A DNA stretch of 64,000 bases from Furfurilactobacillus milii (GTDB taxonomy: Bacteria > Bacillota > Bacilli > Lactobacillales > Lactobacillaceae), in contig NZ_WEZQ01000011.1 of assembly GCF_009864005.1 (NCBI RefSeq), positions 1-64,000 of the forward strand. Reading direction: 5' to 3'. Both the position numbers and the translations under genes were made by a program. This document shows positions 63,695 through 64,000 of the stretch, piece by piece. The notes under the pieces are model-generated. The model did no database searches and had not been told where the DNA came from. It saw only the letters and a list, made by a program, of their open reading frames with translations. How positions within the stretch are numbered: position 1 is the stretch's first letter; each line of letters begins with the position of its first letter.

Positions 63695-63779
63695 GGAGAG
63701 TAAAGGATTTGAACCTCTGCGTCATTACTGACCTCACAACCGAAATCGTGTCCCTTCAACCAGACTTGGGTAACTCTCC
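63695..63779 (-). tRNA. class II tRNA-like gene without usable anticodon, copy 2
   Basis: 85 nt, differing from copy 1 at two places only: one base in the anticodon-arm stem (CACGAU-UUCG-GUUGUG, where A-U becomes G-U and pairing is kept) and one in the variable-arm loop (GUAA in place of GCAA, still GNRA). Both changes keep the fold, which argues for selection on structure. U discriminator again, no CCA. Own promoter at 63809-63837. Confidence 0.75.
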
Positions 63780-63808
63780 ATAAGGGCTTAAAAATACCGC
63801 CATAAAAA

Positions 63809-63837
63809 AATATAACCCTGTTCCAAAGAAGATTCAA
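63809..63837 (-). promoter_or_regulatory. promoter of tRNA-like copy 2
   Basis: TTGAAT (63832-63837), 17-bp spacer, TATATT (63809-63814), read on the minus strand. Confidence 0.55.
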
Positions 63838-64000
63838 GGTAATTTCACAAACGCTAGACATCCGTTGACTAGTGAAAATGGAAACATCTTCATCTCTTTA
63901 GGTACACTGTGATATTACCGCACAATATTTTCAGATGGTTAATATCAGTAGTGTCTTTACTAAACTTCAAAGTTTATTTATTAATTTATTAATGTTGAGT
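63838..64000. other. non-coding window end
   Basis: AT-rich sequence beyond the tRNA-like promoter. No gene, hairpin or repeat that I can support. Confidence 0.4.

Noticed and set aside
1-64000. T-box leaders, CRISPR arrays, IS elements, prophage genes
   Set aside because: No AGGGTGGNACCGCG motif, no regular spacer-repeat array, no transposase or phage structural genes were seen on either strand.

Overview
The window reads as a chromosomal segment of a low-to-medium GC Gram-positive of the Lactobacillaceae, most likely an obligately heterofermentative lactobacillus. It carries zwf and gnd (the oxidative branch that feeds phosphoketolase), glpK, an NADH oxidase of lactobacillus type, three zinc alcohol dehydrogenases, an LPXTG surface protein with an Mga-like regulator, and strong AGGAGG ribosome binding sites. 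The sequence does not settle the species. There is no rRNA, prophage, IS element or CRISPR array.

Layout: 1-5.3 kb housekeeping and transport (unknown acidic protein, CorC-like, HAD phosphatase, nrdI, MFS). 5.4-12.4 kb redox and nucleoside metabolism (adhP, TMEM175-like channel, flavodoxin, NAD(P)-binding protein, adenosine-deaminase-like protein, XRE regulator, esterase, VOC protein). 12.6-21 kb two TetR/ABC-exporter modules transcribed divergently, with a decayed SDR gene between them. 21.3-24.9 kb a VTC-domain/DUF4956/TetR/CotH cluster. 25-33.8 kb sfsA, zinc ribbon, tex, MFS-MarR, hicAB and a polytopic membrane protein. 33.9-36.1 kb a MutS2-like ATPase behind what looks like a complete leader-peptide attenuator. 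36-45 kb small membrane proteins, nox, SdpI-like, MMPL-Rrf2, glpK. 45.4-61.1 kb zwf, a matrixin protease, a cytochrome b5 domain protein, an aldehyde/alcohol dehydrogenase cluster, Mga-LPXTG, thiolase, gnd. 61.2-64 kb an Fst-type toxin locus, GNAT, a FemX-like ligase and two tRNA-like genes.

The most interesting content is RNA. (1) Two 85-nt class II tRNA-like genes lie just upstream of the FemX-like aminoacyl-tRNA-dependent ligase; their anticodon arm is closed by a UUCG tetraloop, so they should not decode. (2) The MutS2-like gene has a six-codon leader ORF, a 1:2 stem, a 2:3 antiterminator and a 3:4 terminator. (3) Three families of dispersed structured elements (3, 2 and 2 copies) show compensatory changes between copies and G-U pairs that assign a strand. 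(4) An Fst/Lpt-like 32-aa toxin gene has the 15-nt direct repeat and shared terminator typical of par-type antisense regulation.

Carbon catabolite control is suggested by cre-like sites near adhP, nox, glpK, zwf and gnd, which together handle NAD(P)H balance. All calls rest on reading the sequence and on knowledge of the families; no database search or folding program was run.
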